From Comamonas sp. JUb58 (GTDB lineage: Bacteria > Pseudomonadota > Gammaproteobacteria > Burkholderiales > Burkholderiaceae_C), in assembly GCF_004364775.1 (NCBI RefSeq), contig NZ_SOAL01000014.1, forward strand, positions 62,001 through 126,000: a stretch of 64,000 nucleotides of DNA. The letters run 5' to 3'. Under the pieces are notes generated by a model, which saw only the letters and a list, made by a program, of their open reading frames with translations, made no database searches and was not told where the DNA came from. Of this stretch, positions 46,029 to 56,669 are shown piece by piece. Within the stretch, counting starts at the first letter, position 1; the number at the start of each line of letters is the position of its first letter. The position numbers were made by a program, and so were the translations under genes.

Positions 46029-46334
46029 TCAATCAGTCTCAATCACTTTGGGGACCAGGAAATAGCCGTTTTCCACGGCAGGGGCACTGCGCTGGTTGGC
46101 CTCCCGGTTATCCGGTTCGCTGACGATGTCATCACGAAGACGGAGGGTGATTTCCTGGATCGCTGCCACGGGGTGTGACAGGGGCATGACACCGGAGGTA
46201 TCCACAGCCTGCATCTTCTCCACAATGCCGAAAAAGTTATTCATCTGCGAGAGCATGCGCTCACTCTCGGAGTCGGATAATTCGAGCCGCGCCAGGTTGG
46301 CGATGCGGGCAATGTCATCTTTTGTCAGGGCCAT
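46029..46334 (-). CDS. gatC: Asp-tRNA(Asn)/Glu-tRNA(Gln) amidotransferase subunit C
   Basis: Small stabilising subunit of GatCAB, 101 residues. It starts [20 protein letters not shown] and contains [20 protein letters not shown] and [19 protein letters not shown], typical of GatC. First gene of the gat operon and divergent from mreB. The unusual 146-base gap to gatA holds no gene that I can see. Confidence 0.96.
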   Translation of the reverse strand: MALTKDDIARIANLARLELSDSESERMLSQMNNFFGIVEKMQAVDTSGVMPLSHPVAAIQEITLRLRDDIVSEPDNREANQRSAPAVENGYFLVPKVIETD

Positions 46335-47593
<1,259 letters not shown>

Positions 47594-47868
47594 CACAGGC
47601 GCTCTGCGCAGCGATACGCAATAATGGCGAGCGGCAGCGGCTATGCACCCCATGGCGCGCTGCAGGCCCGCCATGCTTGTTTGCACAGCCTGGCCGCTTG
47701 CGATGCGCTGAATGCCTAGCTGCTGTGATGCGCCTGTTTCTGCTTTTTCGCTTTTCTCCGATGTCCCTGCCCATGCCCCTTGTCCACCGTGCTGACCGCC
47801 TACTGGCGCAGCGGCACGCGCCCGGATCAGGCGCCGAGCACCGGGCCAGGTTCTGCTGAGGCCACTGC

Positions 47869-48810
47869 ATGGCACGCAACGTCTTCTCCGGCGGTATACC
47901 GACCTTCCGACCACAGGGGCCCAGCGCCAATGTGCGTCTGGCGCTGTGCGTAGCGCTGGCGGTGTTCCTGATGGTGGCGGACGTGCGCTTCAAGCTCACC
48001 GAACCGCTGCGCAAGGCCGTCGCCACCGTGCTCTTCCCCATGCAATGGGTGATGCTGCAGCCGGTGTTGCTGATCCAGGGTGGAGCCAGTTATTTTGAAG
48101 ATTTGAACAAGGCGCAGGCGGCGGCCGTCGCCGCCGAGAAAAGCGCGATTGCGCTGACCCACCGTGCCAACCTGGTCGAGACGCTGGACCATGAGAACCA
48201 GCGCCTGCGCCAGTTGCTCAACCTGGTTCCCCGCCTCAAGACCGAAGGGCGCGCCGCCCAGGTGGTGTACGAGACGGCCGACGCCTTCAACCGCCGTGTC
48301 GTGATCGACAAGGGCGAGGTGGCCGGCATTGCACGCGGCTCTCCGGTGATGGACGAGATGGGCGTGCTGGGCCAGGTGACCCGGGTGTTTCCGATGTCGG
48401 CCGAAGTGACCTTGCTGACCGACCGTGAGCAGGCCATCCCCGTGCTCAACCCGCGCACCGGTGCCCGGGCCGTTGCCTATGGCGAGCCCACCAATGCCTA
48501 TGGCGGTGGCATGGAGCTGCGCTTCATGCCCAGCAATGCCGATATCCAGGAAGGCGATCTGCTGACCACCAGCGGTGTGGACGGCGTCTATGCGCCCGGC
48601 CTGCCGGTGGCGCGCATCGTCAAGATCGAGCGCCGTGCGGATTCGCCGTTCTCGCGTGTCTACTGCGAGCCGCTGGCGCAGATGTTTGGCACGCAGTTTG
48701 TGATGGTGATCAACCCGTTGCCTGAAGACGCCCTGCCGCCGCGCCCGCCGGTGGAGACCAAGACCCAGGAAGGCCCGGCCTCCACCCCCCGCAAGGGCAA
48801 GCGCGGATGA
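47869..48810 (+). CDS. mreC: Rod-shape determining protein MreC
   Basis: Bitopic inner-membrane scaffold of the elongasome, 313 residues. It has one transmembrane segment (VRLALCVALAVFLMVADVRF), a coiled coil (NKAQAAAVAAEKSAIALTHR through RLRQLLNLVPRL) and the two-lobed periplasmic beta domain (RVVIDKGEVAGIARGSPVMD; EGDLLTTSGVDGVYAPGLPV). C-terminus is a short Pro/Lys-rich tail. It follows mreB after 275 bases in which no gene is convincing. Confidence 0.96.
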   Translation: MARNVFSGGIPTFRPQGPSANVRLALCVALAVFLMVADVRFKLTEPLRKAVATVLFPMQWVMLQPVLLIQGGASYFEDLNKAQAAAVAAEKSAIALTHRANLVETLDHENQRLRQLLNLVPRLKTEGRAAQVVYETADAFNRRVVIDKGEVAGIARGSPVMDEMGVLGQVTRVFPMSAEVTLLTDREQAIPVLNPRTGARAVAYGEPTNAYGGGMELRFMPSNADIQEGDLLTTSGVDGVYAPGLPVARIVKIERRADSPFSRVYCEPLAQMFGTQFVMVINPLPEDALPPRPPVETKTQEGPASTPRKGKRG

Positions 48811-48847
48811 TGCCGGCCTCTACGAACCCAACCCCAGGAATGCAGCC

Positions 48848-49366
48848 ATGATCATGCCGCGTGGGCAGCCCTTGCTGCTGCCTGTCCCTCCGGGCTTTAT
48901 TGCGCTGACCCTGGTGTTGGCGCTGATGATCAACATGCTGCCGCTGGGCCGCGCGCTGTGGCTGCCCGATGTGCTGCTGCTGGTGCTCGTCTACTGGGGC
49001 GTGCACGAGCCCGGCAAGATCGGCATGGGCTGGGCCTTTGTGCTCGGCCTGTGCATGGATGTGCACCAGTCCTCCCTGCTGGGCCTGCATGCGCTGGTGT
49101 ACTCGGCCGTGCTGTATGGCGTGGCGCTGCTGCGCCAGCGCATCACCTGGCTGAGCGTGATGGCCCAGGCGGTGCAGGTGATGCCGCTGTTCCTTGCGTC
49201 TGACGTGGTGCTGATGCTGCTGCGCATGTTGCTGCGTGGCAGTTTTCCGGGCTGGGGCTTTTTGACGCCCGGCCTGTGGTGCGTAGTGCTGTGGCCGCTG
49301 GTGAGCGGGCTGCTACAGCTGCCCCAGCGCCAGCCGCCCGACGATGACGAAAACCGCCCCTTGTAA
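48848..49366 (+). CDS. mreD: Rod-shape determining protein MreD
   Basis: Integral inner-membrane component of the elongasome, 172 residues with five or six hydrophobic helices (PPGFIALTLVLALMINMLPL, LWLPDVLLLVLVYWGVHEPG, GWAFVLGLCMDVHQSSLLGL). The DVHQSSLLG motif after the third helix is typical of MreD. It sits between mreC and mrdA with short gaps. Confidence 0.95.
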   Translation: MIMPRGQPLLLPVPPGFIALTLVLALMINMLPLGRALWLPDVLLLVLVYWGVHEPGKIGMGWAFVLGLCMDVHQSSLLGLHALVYSAVLYGVALLRQRITWLSVMAQAVQVMPLFLASDVVLMLLRMLLRGSFPGWGFLTPGLWCVVLWPLVSGLLQLPQRQPPDDDENRPL

Positions 49367-49387
49367 GCTGGGGCGTTTGCGCAGACC

Positions 49388-51340
49388 ATGACCGAGATCC
49401 AGAATTCAGACCGCGCGTTCAGCCGCTTTCGGCTGCGGGTGATCGTCATCGGTCTGGTGGTGGTGCTGTGCTTTGGCATTCTGCTGTCACGCCTGTATGT
49501 GCTGCAGATCGACCGCCATGACGACCTGCTGGCGCAGGCCGAAAGCAACCGCACGGCCGTGGTGCCCATCGTGCCCAACCGGGGCCAGATCTATGACCGC
49601 AATGGTGTGCTGCTGGCCACCAACTACTCGGCCTACACCCTGGAGATCACGCCCTACAAGGTGGGCGATGTGGAAGAGACTATCGATGCGCTGTCCGAGC
49701 TGATCGAGATCACGCCGCGCGACCGCCGCCGCTTCAAGCGCCTGCGTGAGGATTCGCGCAACTTCGACTCGCTGCCGATCCGCTCGCGCCTGACCGACCA
49801 GGAAGTGGCCAAGTTCGCCGCCCAGCGCTACCGCTTTCCGGGTGTGGATGTGAAGGCGCGGCTGTTTCGCTCCTACCCGCTGGGCGAGACCGGTGCCCAC
49901 CTGATCGGCTATATCGGCCGCATCAACCAGCGCGAGAAGGAGCGCATCGACGACTCCGACGAAGCGGCCAACTACCGGGGCACCGAGTACATCGGCAAGA
50001 CCGGCGTGGAAGCCAGCTACGAAAAAGAGCTGCATGGCCACACCGGCGTGGAGCGCATGGAGACCTCGGCCGGCGGCCATGCGGTGCGCAAGCTCGACAG
50101 CTCCCCCGCCACACCGGGAGAGAGCGTGGTGCTGTCGGTGGACATCAAGCTGCAGAAGATGGTCGAAGACCTGTATGGCGAGCGCCGGGGCGTGGCCGTG
50201 GCGATCGATCCGCGCAGCGGCGAGCTGCTGGCCATGGTCAGCAAGCCCACCTACGACCCCAATATCTTTGTCGAAGGCATTGACCAGGAAAGCTGGAAGG
50301 CGCTGAACGAATCCATCGACCGGCCCCTGCTCAACCGGGCGATGCGCGGCACCTACCCGACCGGCTCCACCTACAAGCCCTTCATGGGCCTGGCCGGGCT
50401 GGAGACGGGCAAGCGCACGCCCTCGACCATCATCCAGGACGGCGGCAGCTGGACCTTTGGCGGCCACACCTTCCGCTCCGGCCATGCGCTGGGCCCCGTT
50501 GATCTGAACCGCGCGATCCAGCATTCCAGCAATGTCTACTTCTACACCCTGGCCAATGAAATGGGCGTGGATGCGATTCACGACTTCATGAAGCCGCTGG
50601 GCTTCGGTCAGATCACCGGCATCGACCTGCCCGGTGAAGTGCGCGGCGTGCTGCCCAGCACGGCCTGGAAGCGCGACACCTACAAGCGCCCCGAGCAAAA
50701 GCGCTGGTATGCCGGTGAGACCATCTCGCTGGGCATTGGCCAGGGCTACAACAACTTCACTATCTTGCAGCTGACCCATGCGCTGGCCACGCTTTTGGAC
50801 AATGGCAACAGCCGCGTGCCGCATGTGGGCCGTTCGCTGATCGACCCGGTAACCGGCGAGCGCCGCCCCATCGAGCAGCCGCCGCCCGTGAACCTGGGCT
50901 ACAAGCAAAGCAATATCGAGGCGGTCAAGCGCGGCATGGTGTCGGTCGTGACCGGCGGTACCGGGCGCGGCTCCTTTGGCACGGCCCGCTACACCGCTGG
51001 TGGCAAGACCGGTACGGCCCAGGCCATCAGCATCGGCCAAAAGGAAAAATACAATGCCGCGCGCTTGGCCGAGCGCCAGCGCGACCATGCGCTGTACATT
51101 GCCTTTGCCCCGGCCGAAGACCCCAAGATTGCCGTCGGCGTGATTGTGGAAAACGCCGGCTTCGGTGCCGGCTCGGCCGCGCCCATTGCGCGCCGCATCA
51201 TCGACTACTGGTTGATGGGCGAATACCCCAGCGAGGCCGATATCGCCGCCATGCAGCGCGGCGATGGCCGTGCGCCGATGGGCACGCCAAGGCGGGTTGA
51301 AGATATCCAGCTCAAGCCGCAGTCGGAGCCACCGCAGTAA
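49388..51340 (+). CDS. mrdA: Penicillin-binding protein 2 (elongation transpeptidase)
   Basis: Class B PBP cross-linking peptidoglycan during elongation. 650 residues: a membrane anchor (LRVIVIGLVVVLCFGILLSR), the pedestal domain starting VVPIVPNRGQIYDRNGVLLA, and the transpeptidase with the active serine in TGSTYKPFMGLAGLE (SxxK), SSN in QHSSNVYFYTLANEMG and the KTGTAQ triad. It is the last gene of the mre cluster here; rodA, often next, is missing, and the convergent gene that follows shares a terminator region. Confidence 0.97.
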   Translation: MTEIQNSDRAFSRFRLRVIVIGLVVVLCFGILLSRLYVLQIDRHDDLLAQAESNRTAVVPIVPNRGQIYDRNGVLLATNYSAYTLEITPYKVGDVEETIDALSELIEITPRDRRRFKRLREDSRNFDSLPIRSRLTDQEVAKFAAQRYRFPGVDVKARLFRSYPLGETGAHLIGYIGRINQREKERIDDSDEAANYRGTEYIGKTGVEASYEKELHGHTGVERMETSAGGHAVRKLDSSPATPGESVVLSVDIKLQKMVEDLYGERRGVAVAIDPRSGELLAMVSKPTYDPNIFVEGIDQESWKALNESIDRPLLNRAMRGTYPTGSTYKPFMGLAGLETGKRTPSTIIQDGGSWTFGGHTFRSGHALGPVDLNRAIQHSSNVYFYTLANEMGVDAIHDFMKPLGFGQITGIDLPGEVRGVLPSTAWKRDTYKRPEQKRWYAGETISLGIGQGYNNFTILQLTHALATLLDNGNSRVPHVGRSLIDPVTGERRPIEQPPPVNLGYKQSNIEAVKRGMVSVVTGGTGRGSFGTARYTAGGKTGTAQAISIGQKEKYNAARLAERQRDHALYIAFAPAEDPKIAVGVIVENAGFGAGSAAPIARRIIDYWLMGEYPSEADIAAMQRGDGRAPMGTPRRVEDIQLKPQSEPPQ

Positions 51341-51382
51341 GCCAGGGGGCAGTTGTTGCCGCAGGGCATTGGGCAACAAAAA

Positions 51383-51403
51383 ACCGCCTTAGACCAAGGC
51401 GGT
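51383..51403 (-). terminator. Terminator of the TauE-type gene (and possibly mrdA)
   Basis: Stem ACCGCCTT / AAGGCGGT with a five-base loop. On the minus strand it is followed by six T residues, so it is a good intrinsic terminator for the gene on that strand. Confidence 0.8.
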
Positions 51404-51451
51404 GAGGGAGCGAGCACGGGCCCAGGCGCGGGCCACCACCCAGGCTAAAGA

Positions 51452-52210
51452 TCAGCGCAAAAAGGCGTCGTAACCGGTCTTGAGGATCAGCGCGGCCACC
51501 ACGACGATGAACATGCCGCGCACAAAACCAGAGCCCTTTTTCAAGGCCATCCAGGTGCCCAGCATGCTGCCGAGGATGTTGGCGACGGCCAGCGGAATCG
51601 CAAAGTGCCACCAGACATGGCCCTTGGCGGTGAACAGGATCAGCGCCGCCACATTGGTGGCGATGTTCAGGATCTTGGCACTGGCCGAAGCGTTCAGGAA
51701 GTCATAGCCCAGCCAGCGCACCATCAGGAAGACGAAGAAGCTGCCGGTCCCCGGGCCAAAGAAACCATCGTAGAAGCCAATGGTGGCGCCAATCGCGCAG
51801 GCCACCCAGGCTTCGGTGCGGCCGCTGTAGCGCGGTGCATGGGTCTGGCCCAGCTGCTTTTTGTACAAGGTGTAGGCCAGCACGGCGATCAGGATCAGCG
51901 GCAAGGCCTTGCGCAGCATGCTCGGGTCGACCACGGTGACCGCCCAGGCCCCCAGCAGCGAGGCGACAAAGCCCGCACCTGCCGCGGGTGCAATGGCGGC
52001 CCAGCGCATATCGACACGCTTGGCGTATTGGCGCGCAGAAATCAGCGTGCCCCAGACGCCAGCGCTTTTGTTGGTGCCCAGCAAGGTGGCCGGCGGTGCA
52101 GAGGGGAAAGCGCCAAACAGCGCGGGCACCAAAATGAGGCCGCCACCACCGACGACCGCATCGACAAAGCCCGCGAACATCGACGCGAGCGTTACAAAGA
52201 TCCATTCCAT
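51452..52210 (-). CDS. TauE/SafE-family sulfite/organosulfur permease
   Basis: Inner-membrane protein of 252 residues from the ATG at 52210 (MEWIFVTLASMFAGFVDAVV), with about eight hydrophobic helices in two repeats. Family marks are VGGGGLILVPAL, LLGTNKSAGVWGTLISARQY and IGFYDGFFGPGTGSFFVFLM. TauE/SafE members export sulfite or sulfoacetate or transport other anions; many paralogues have unknown substrates. No sulfonate pathway gene is adjacent. Confidence 0.88.
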   Translation of the reverse strand: MEWIFVTLASMFAGFVDAVVGGGGLILVPALFGAFPSAPPATLLGTNKSAGVWGTLISARQYAKRVDMRWAAIAPAAGAGFVASLLGAWAVTVVDPSMLRKALPLILIAVLAYTLYKKQLGQTHAPRYSGRTEAWVACAIGATIGFYDGFFGPGTGSFFVFLMVRWLGYDFLNASASAKILNIATNVAALILFTAKGHVWWHFAIPLAVANILGSMLGTWMALKKGSGFVRGMFIVVVAALILKTGYDAFLR

Positions 52211-52373
52211 GGGGCGAGATTGTCGCACCACCGCGAGGGGGCACGCACCGTACCAGGGCGGCTAAATACAAAACTGCCAGCGGAACAGACGCGGTGTGGG
52301 AAGGCTTGGGCGAGGGCCCGGATGCGCTGAACGGCTGGGGCAGAAGAGAGGCGCATCGGACGCCAGAAAAACA

Positions 52374-52395
52374 AAAGCGCCCAAAAGGGCGCTTT
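52374..52395. terminator. Isolated hairpin upstream of the TauE-type gene
   Basis: Perfect stem AAAGCGCCC / GGGCGCTTT with an AAAA loop, followed by an AT-rich stretch. It lies between genes with no obvious transcript leading into it; it could end a small RNA or a read-through transcript. Confidence 0.5.
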
Positions 52396-52736
52396 GAAGG
52401 AGCATCTCGTTTTTTATTGATGCTTTTTTAAATATTCGAGTTGTTGAGATGTCTCCTCGGTCCTCTCGTAGAGCACTGTTTCAGTGCCTCGAGTGCCTCT
52501 ACTATAGGTCATCGCACCGAGGTGGTGCATTGGGATTTACCCCAAAGGTAACTGATTTGGTGCAGATTGCAGGATGCGATCACTTTCTGCCCCATTCCTG
52601 CGCCGAGCCGCCCCATAACGGCAAAAAATGAGACAAAACTGCCGTTTCAGCGGCCGCAGGCCGGTGAATTGCCCCTGAGGCGCCCATGGTCAGCCAAGCG
52701 GCGGTCGTAACCGTGCTGAAACTCTGTAGCGCACCA
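52396..52736. other. Intergenic region of unclear content
   Basis: About 340 bases, more AT-rich than the surroundings, with a short hairpin GCACTG-TTT-CAGTGC at 52473-52487 and another GCACC/GGTGC near 52515. A 60-codon reading frame lies within it on the plus strand but has no good ribosome site, so I do not call it. No tRNA fold found. The bases 52211-52373 before it hold nothing I recognise. Confidence 0.45.
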
Positions 52737-54419
52737 TCATGGCCCATGGCTGGCGCGGATCCACTCCGAGGCCCGCTCGGCCAGCATCAGGGTGGGTGAG
52801 TTGGTGTTGCCGCTGGTGATGGTCGGCATGGCACCGGCATCGACCACGCGCAAACCCCGTACGCCGCGCACACGCAGCTCGCTGTCCAGCACGGCCATCG
52901 GATCGTTTTCGGCGCCCATCTTGGTGGTGCCCACCGGGTGGAAGATGGTGGTGGCGATATCGCCGGCCAGGCGCGCCAGCTCCTCATCGCTTTGGTACTG
53001 CGCGCCGGGCTTCCATTCCACCGGCTGGTACTTGGCCAGTGCGGGCTGCGCGGCAATGTTGCGGGTCACGCGCAGGCTGTCGGCCGCCACCTGGCGGTCC
53101 TCGGCGGTCGAGAGGTAGTTGGGCGCAATCGCAGGGGCGCTGCGGAAATCCGCGTTCTTGATCTGCACGGTGCCACGGCTGGTGGGATTGAGGTTGCAGA
53201 CGCTGGCGGTGAAGGCCGGGAAGCTGTGCAGCGGCTGGCCAAAGGCATCGAGCGACAGCGGCTGCACGTGGTACTGGATGTTGGGATGGGGTTGGCTCGC
53301 GCTGCTGCGGGTAAAGGCTCCCAGTTGCGAGGGCGCCATGCTCATCGGGCCGCTGCGCTTGAGCAGGTATTCCAGCCCGATCTGGGCCTTGCCCCAGAGG
53401 TTGCTGGCCAGCACGTTCAAGGTGGGCGCGCCATCGATCTTGAAGACCGAGCGGATCTGCAGATGGTCCTGCAGATTGGCGCCGACGCCGGGCAGGTCAT
53501 GTTGCACGGTGATGCCATGCTGCTGCAGCAAGTCACCGGGCCCGATACCCGAGAGCTGCAGAATCTGCGGCGAGTTGATGGCGCCTGCGCTCAGCACCAC
53601 TTCCTTGTCGGCCTTGACGATGGTCATCTCGGTGCCGGTCCAGACCTCCACCCCGGTGCAGGCGAGCTGGCCATCGGCCTGGCGCTCCAGCACCAGGCGG
53701 CTGACCTGGGCATTGGTCCACATCTCGAAGTTGGAGCGCCCATAGCAGGTGGGGCGCAAAAAGGCCTTGGCGGTGTTCCAGCGCCAGCCGTTCTTCTGGT
53801 TCACCTCGAAGTAGCCCACTCCCTCGTTGCTGCCCCGGTTGAAGTCATCGGTGGCGGGGATGCCGGCTTGCTGGGCGGCCTGTGCAAAGGCGTCCAGGAT
53901 GTCCCAGCGCAGGCGCTGTTTCTCGACACGCCATTCGCCAGTGCTGCCAGTGCGGCGGTTGCCATGCCACTGCGCAAAGCTGGGGCTGGTCTCGCCTTCC
54001 TGGTCCAGGCGCCAGTGGTCTTCATGGCGCTTGAAGTAGTTGACGGTGTCGTTCCAGCGCCAGCGGGCGTCGCCGGTCAGCTCGGCCCACTGGTCGTAGT
54101 CGCGGGACTGGCCGCGCATATAGATCATGCCGTTGATGCTGGAGCAGCCGCCCAAGGTCTTGCCGCGCGGGTAGAGCAGGCTGCGGCCGTTGAGGCCGGC
54201 ATCGGGCTCGGTCTTGTAGAGCCAGTCGGTGCGGGGGTTGCCGATGCAGTACAGATAGCCCACGGGGATGTGGATCCAGTGGTAGTCGTCGCGCCGGCCC
54301 GCCTCGATCAGCAGCACCCGGTTATGGGTTTTGGCGCTGAGGCGGTTGCACAGCAGTGCGCCCGCCGTGCCTCCACCGATGACGATGTAGTCGAAACTTG
54401 TGTTGTCTCCAGATTGCAT
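52737..54419 (-). CDS. GMC-family FAD oxidoreductase (choline dehydrogenase-like)
   Basis: Flavoprotein of 560 residues that oxidises an alcohol. The start at 54419 gives MQSGDNTSFDYIVIGGGTAG, the FAD Rossmann motif GGGTAGALLCNRLS. Other GMC marks: YPRGKTLGGCSSINGMIYMR, VVLSAGAINSPQILQLSGIG, the catalytic region TTIFHPVGTTKMGAEND and the C-terminal RVVDAGAMPTITSGNTNSPT. Such enzymes act on choline, polyethylene glycol or aliphatic alcohols; no betaine aldehyde gene is adjacent, so choline is not favoured. It diverges from the Mla-type operon. Confidence 0.9.
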   Translation of the reverse strand: MQSGDNTSFDYIVIGGGTAGALLCNRLSAKTHNRVLLIEAGRRDDYHWIHIPVGYLYCIGNPRTDWLYKTEPDAGLNGRSLLYPRGKTLGGCSSINGMIYMRGQSRDYDQWAELTGDARWRWNDTVNYFKRHEDHWRLDQEGETSPSFAQWHGNRRTGSTGEWRVEKQRLRWDILDAFAQAAQQAGIPATDDFNRGSNEGVGYFEVNQKNGWRWNTAKAFLRPTCYGRSNFEMWTNAQVSRLVLERQADGQLACTGVEVWTGTEMTIVKADKEVVLSAGAINSPQILQLSGIGPGDLLQQHGITVQHDLPGVGANLQDHLQIRSVFKIDGAPTLNVLASNLWGKAQIGLEYLLKRSGPMSMAPSQLGAFTRSSASQPHPNIQYHVQPLSLDAFGQPLHSFPAFTASVCNLNPTSRGTVQIKNADFRSAPAIAPNYLSTAEDRQVAADSLRVTRNIAAQPALAKYQPVEWKPGAQYQSDEELARLAGDIATTIFHPVGTTKMGAENDPMAVLDSELRVRGVRGLRVVDAGAMPTITSGNTNSPTLMLAERASEWIRASHGP

Positions 54420-54712
54420 GTGCGGTCTTTTCTCATAGGGAGTATGAAGCTCCCTCGGTCCATCGAATCGGCAAGTTTGTGAACAGTATGCCGGGCTTGC
54501 CAAGCGGGAAAACCAATGCCCTGTCGCGCATCGCGCCTACTGCCTGACCAGGCTTGCCAAGCGTGGTGTAGATGCCGCAGTTGCGCTCATCAGCGACCGC
54601 TTCCTACAGAGGGAAGCGCCGCGTTCGCTGGCTGGTAAGCGTCCGCTGCGCGACAGACCAGCTATAGTGCGTAGGCGCTCGCGATAGCGAGATACGCTTT
54701 ATTTTTGGATCC
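54420..54712. promoter_or_regulatory. Divergent control region with two copies of an 11-bp palindrome
   Basis: 293 bases between the GMC oxidoreductase and the lipid-transport operon. GCTTGCCAAGC, itself a palindrome, occurs at 54495-54505 and 54552-54562, 57 bases apart and on the same face of the helix if the pitch is 10.4-11.4. A CTCGC-GATA-GCGAG hairpin lies near 54680 just upstream of the permease start. The sites could be operators. Confidence 0.4.
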
Positions 54713-55837
54713 ATGGACGATACAGCCCCTCATCTACAGCAACACCAGGACGGCACGCAGCGCAGGGCGCAACTGCGTGGGCGCTGGGGTGCGGCTGAGC
54801 TGGGCCAGCGCCCGCTGTGGCGCGAGCTGCGCCGCCAGCTCGATGGCGCGGCACCCAGCGCAGAACAGGGCTGGGACCTGAGCGAAGTGCAGTGGCTCGA
54901 CCACGTGGGCGCACAGCTCTTGTGGGACCACTGGGGCCAGCAGTGGCCCGCGCAATTGCGCACCACCGATCTGCAGCGCCAGATGCTCGAACGCGTTGCC
55001 TCGCTGACGATGGGCTGCCCACCGGAGACCAAGGTCAACTGGTGGGGCTGGCTGATCCAGCTGGGCCTGGTGCTGCTGGGCTTCATGGCCCATGTGCGCA
55101 GCATGGTCGAGATGGTGGGGCAGCTGTTGCTCGATGTGCTGCGCCTCCTCAAGAACCCGCTGCGCGGCCCTTGGCGCGATGTATCGGGCCACTTGTATGC
55201 GATGGGTGCCACGGCGCTGCCCATCACCGCCCTGGTGGGCTTTTTGATCGGCGTGGTGCTGGCTTATCTGATGTCGCTGCAGCTGCGCCAGTTCGGTGCC
55301 GATGCCTTCATCGTCAATATTCTGGGCATCTCGCTGGTGCGGGAGCTGGGGCCCTTGCTCGGCGCCATTCTGGTCGCCGGCCGTACCGGCTCGGCCATCA
55401 CCGCGCAAATTGGCGTGATGCGGGTCAATGAAGAACTCGATGCCATGCAAGTCATGGGCATTGCGCAAGGCTACCGCCTGGTGATGCCACGCGCGCTGGC
55501 GCTGGCGTTGGCGATGCCGCTGGTGTCGATGTGGACCACGGTCTGCGCGCTGGTGGGCGGCATGATGGCCGCTGACGCCGCCATGGGCGTATCGCCCGCC
55601 TATTTCATCCAGGCCATGCCCGGTGCGGTGGACATTGCCAACCTCTACCTGGCGCTGGCCAAGTCGGTCACCTTTGGCGTGGCGATTGCGCTGATTGCCT
55701 GCCACTGGGGGCTGGAAGTGGAGCCCAACACCCAGAGCCTGGGCCGGGGCACCACCTCGTCGGTGGTGATCTCGATCACTGCGGTGATCGTGCTCGATGC
55801 GATCTTTGCGATTGCATTCCGCAAGGTGGGGTTCTAG
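54713..55837 (+). CDS. MlaE-type lipid ABC permease with fused STAS domain
   Basis: Inner-membrane permease of 374 residues. The N-terminal 90 residues (WDLSEVQWLDHVGAQLLWDH) resemble the MlaB/STAS domain that regulates MlaF; here it is fused to the MlaE permease domain from about 120 onward (ITALVGFLIGVVLAYLMSLQ; GAILVAGRTGSAITAQIGVM; NEELDAMQVMGIAQGYRLVM). With the ATPase and MCE protein genes that follow, it should move phospholipid or another lipid between the inner and outer membranes. This order with fused STAS differs from the classic mlaFEDCB operon. Confidence 0.9.
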   Translation: MDDTAPHLQQHQDGTQRRAQLRGRWGAAELGQRPLWRELRRQLDGAAPSAEQGWDLSEVQWLDHVGAQLLWDHWGQQWPAQLRTTDLQRQMLERVASLTMGCPPETKVNWWGWLIQLGLVLLGFMAHVRSMVEMVGQLLLDVLRLLKNPLRGPWRDVSGHLYAMGATALPITALVGFLIGVVLAYLMSLQLRQFGADAFIVNILGISLVRELGPLLGAILVAGRTGSAITAQIGVMRVNEELDAMQVMGIAQGYRLVMPRALALALAMPLVSMWTTVCALVGGMMAADAAMGVSPAYFIQAMPGAVDIANLYLALAKSVTFGVAIALIACHWGLEVEPNTQSLGRGTTSSVVISITAVIVLDAIFAIAFRKVGF

Positions 55838-55839
55838 CG

Positions 55840-56667
55840 ATGAGCCAAGCCATCTCCCAACCCCCAAGCGTGCCGGCCAGCGATGAAAAAGTGGTCGAGA
55901 TCCGCAAGCTCTGGACCGTTTTCGGCCAGGGTGACCGGGCCTTTGCGATCCACCAGGACCTGGACATGTCCGTTTACCGGGGCGAGATTCTGACCCTGGT
56001 GGGCGGCTCGGGCACCGGCAAATCGGTGCTGCTGCGCCAGATGCTGGGGCTGCTGCACCCGGCCAAGGGCGAGGTGCTGGTGATGGGCCAGCCTGTGAAG
56101 GACCTGAGCCTGCGCGGCGCGGCCTCGCGCATCGGCATGCTGTTCCAGCAAGGCGCGCTGTTCTCGGCCTTCAATGTGCTGGAGAACATTGCGTTTCCGC
56201 TCAGCGAGCAGGGCACCCTGCCCAAGGCGGTGGTGCATGACGCGGCCATGGTCAAGCTGCAGATGGTGGGCCTCAAGCCCGAGCATGCGACCCGCATGCC
56301 CTCGGACCTGTCGGGCGGCATGATCAAGCGCGTGGCGCTGGCCCGCTCACTGATCATGGATCCGCCCTTGCTGCTGCTCGACGAGCCCACCGCCGGGCTG
56401 GACCCGAACAGTTCGGACGAGTTCTGCGATCTGCTCAAGGACCTGCATGCCGAGCTGGGGCTGACCGTGGTCATGGTCACCCATGACCTGGATACCTTGT
56501 TTGCACTGTCCACCCGCGTGGCGGTGCTGGCTGAAAAGAAGGTCATCGTCTCGGGCACTCCGGCCGAAGTGGTGCAGTTCAAGCACCCGTTTATTGAACA
56601 TTTCTTCCTGGGTGAGCGTGGACGCCGTGCAATGGCTCCGGTGGCGCTTGGTGGGGTGAAGGAATAG
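55840..56667 (+). CDS. MlaF-type lipid ABC ATPase
   Basis: Cytoplasmic ATPase of 275 residues. Walker A GGSGTGKSVLLRQMLGLL, Q-loop FQQGALFSAFNVLENIAF, signature LSGGMIKRVALARSLIMDP (GG-M as in MlaF), Walker B LLLDEPTAGLDP, and switch His VTHDLDTLFAL. It starts two bases after the permease stop; the MCE gene follows by two bases. Confidence 0.93.
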   Translation: MSQAISQPPSVPASDEKVVEIRKLWTVFGQGDRAFAIHQDLDMSVYRGEILTLVGGSGTGKSVLLRQMLGLLHPAKGEVLVMGQPVKDLSLRGAASRIGMLFQQGALFSAFNVLENIAFPLSEQGTLPKAVVHDAAMVKLQMVGLKPEHATRMPSDLSGGMIKRVALARSLIMDPPLLLLDEPTAGLDPNSSDEFCDLLKDLHAELGLTVVMVTHDLDTLFALSTRVAVLAEKKVIVSGTPAEVVQFKHPFIEHFFLGERGRRAMAPVALGGVKE

Positions 56668-56669
56668 CT

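Noticed and set aside
47677-47859. 60-codon frame between mreB and mreC
   Set aside because: No ribosome site, no conserved features; likely random in a 275-base gap.
52449-52631. 60-codon frame in the gap before the GMC oxidoreductase
   Set aside because: No ribosome site, unusual composition and no family resemblance.
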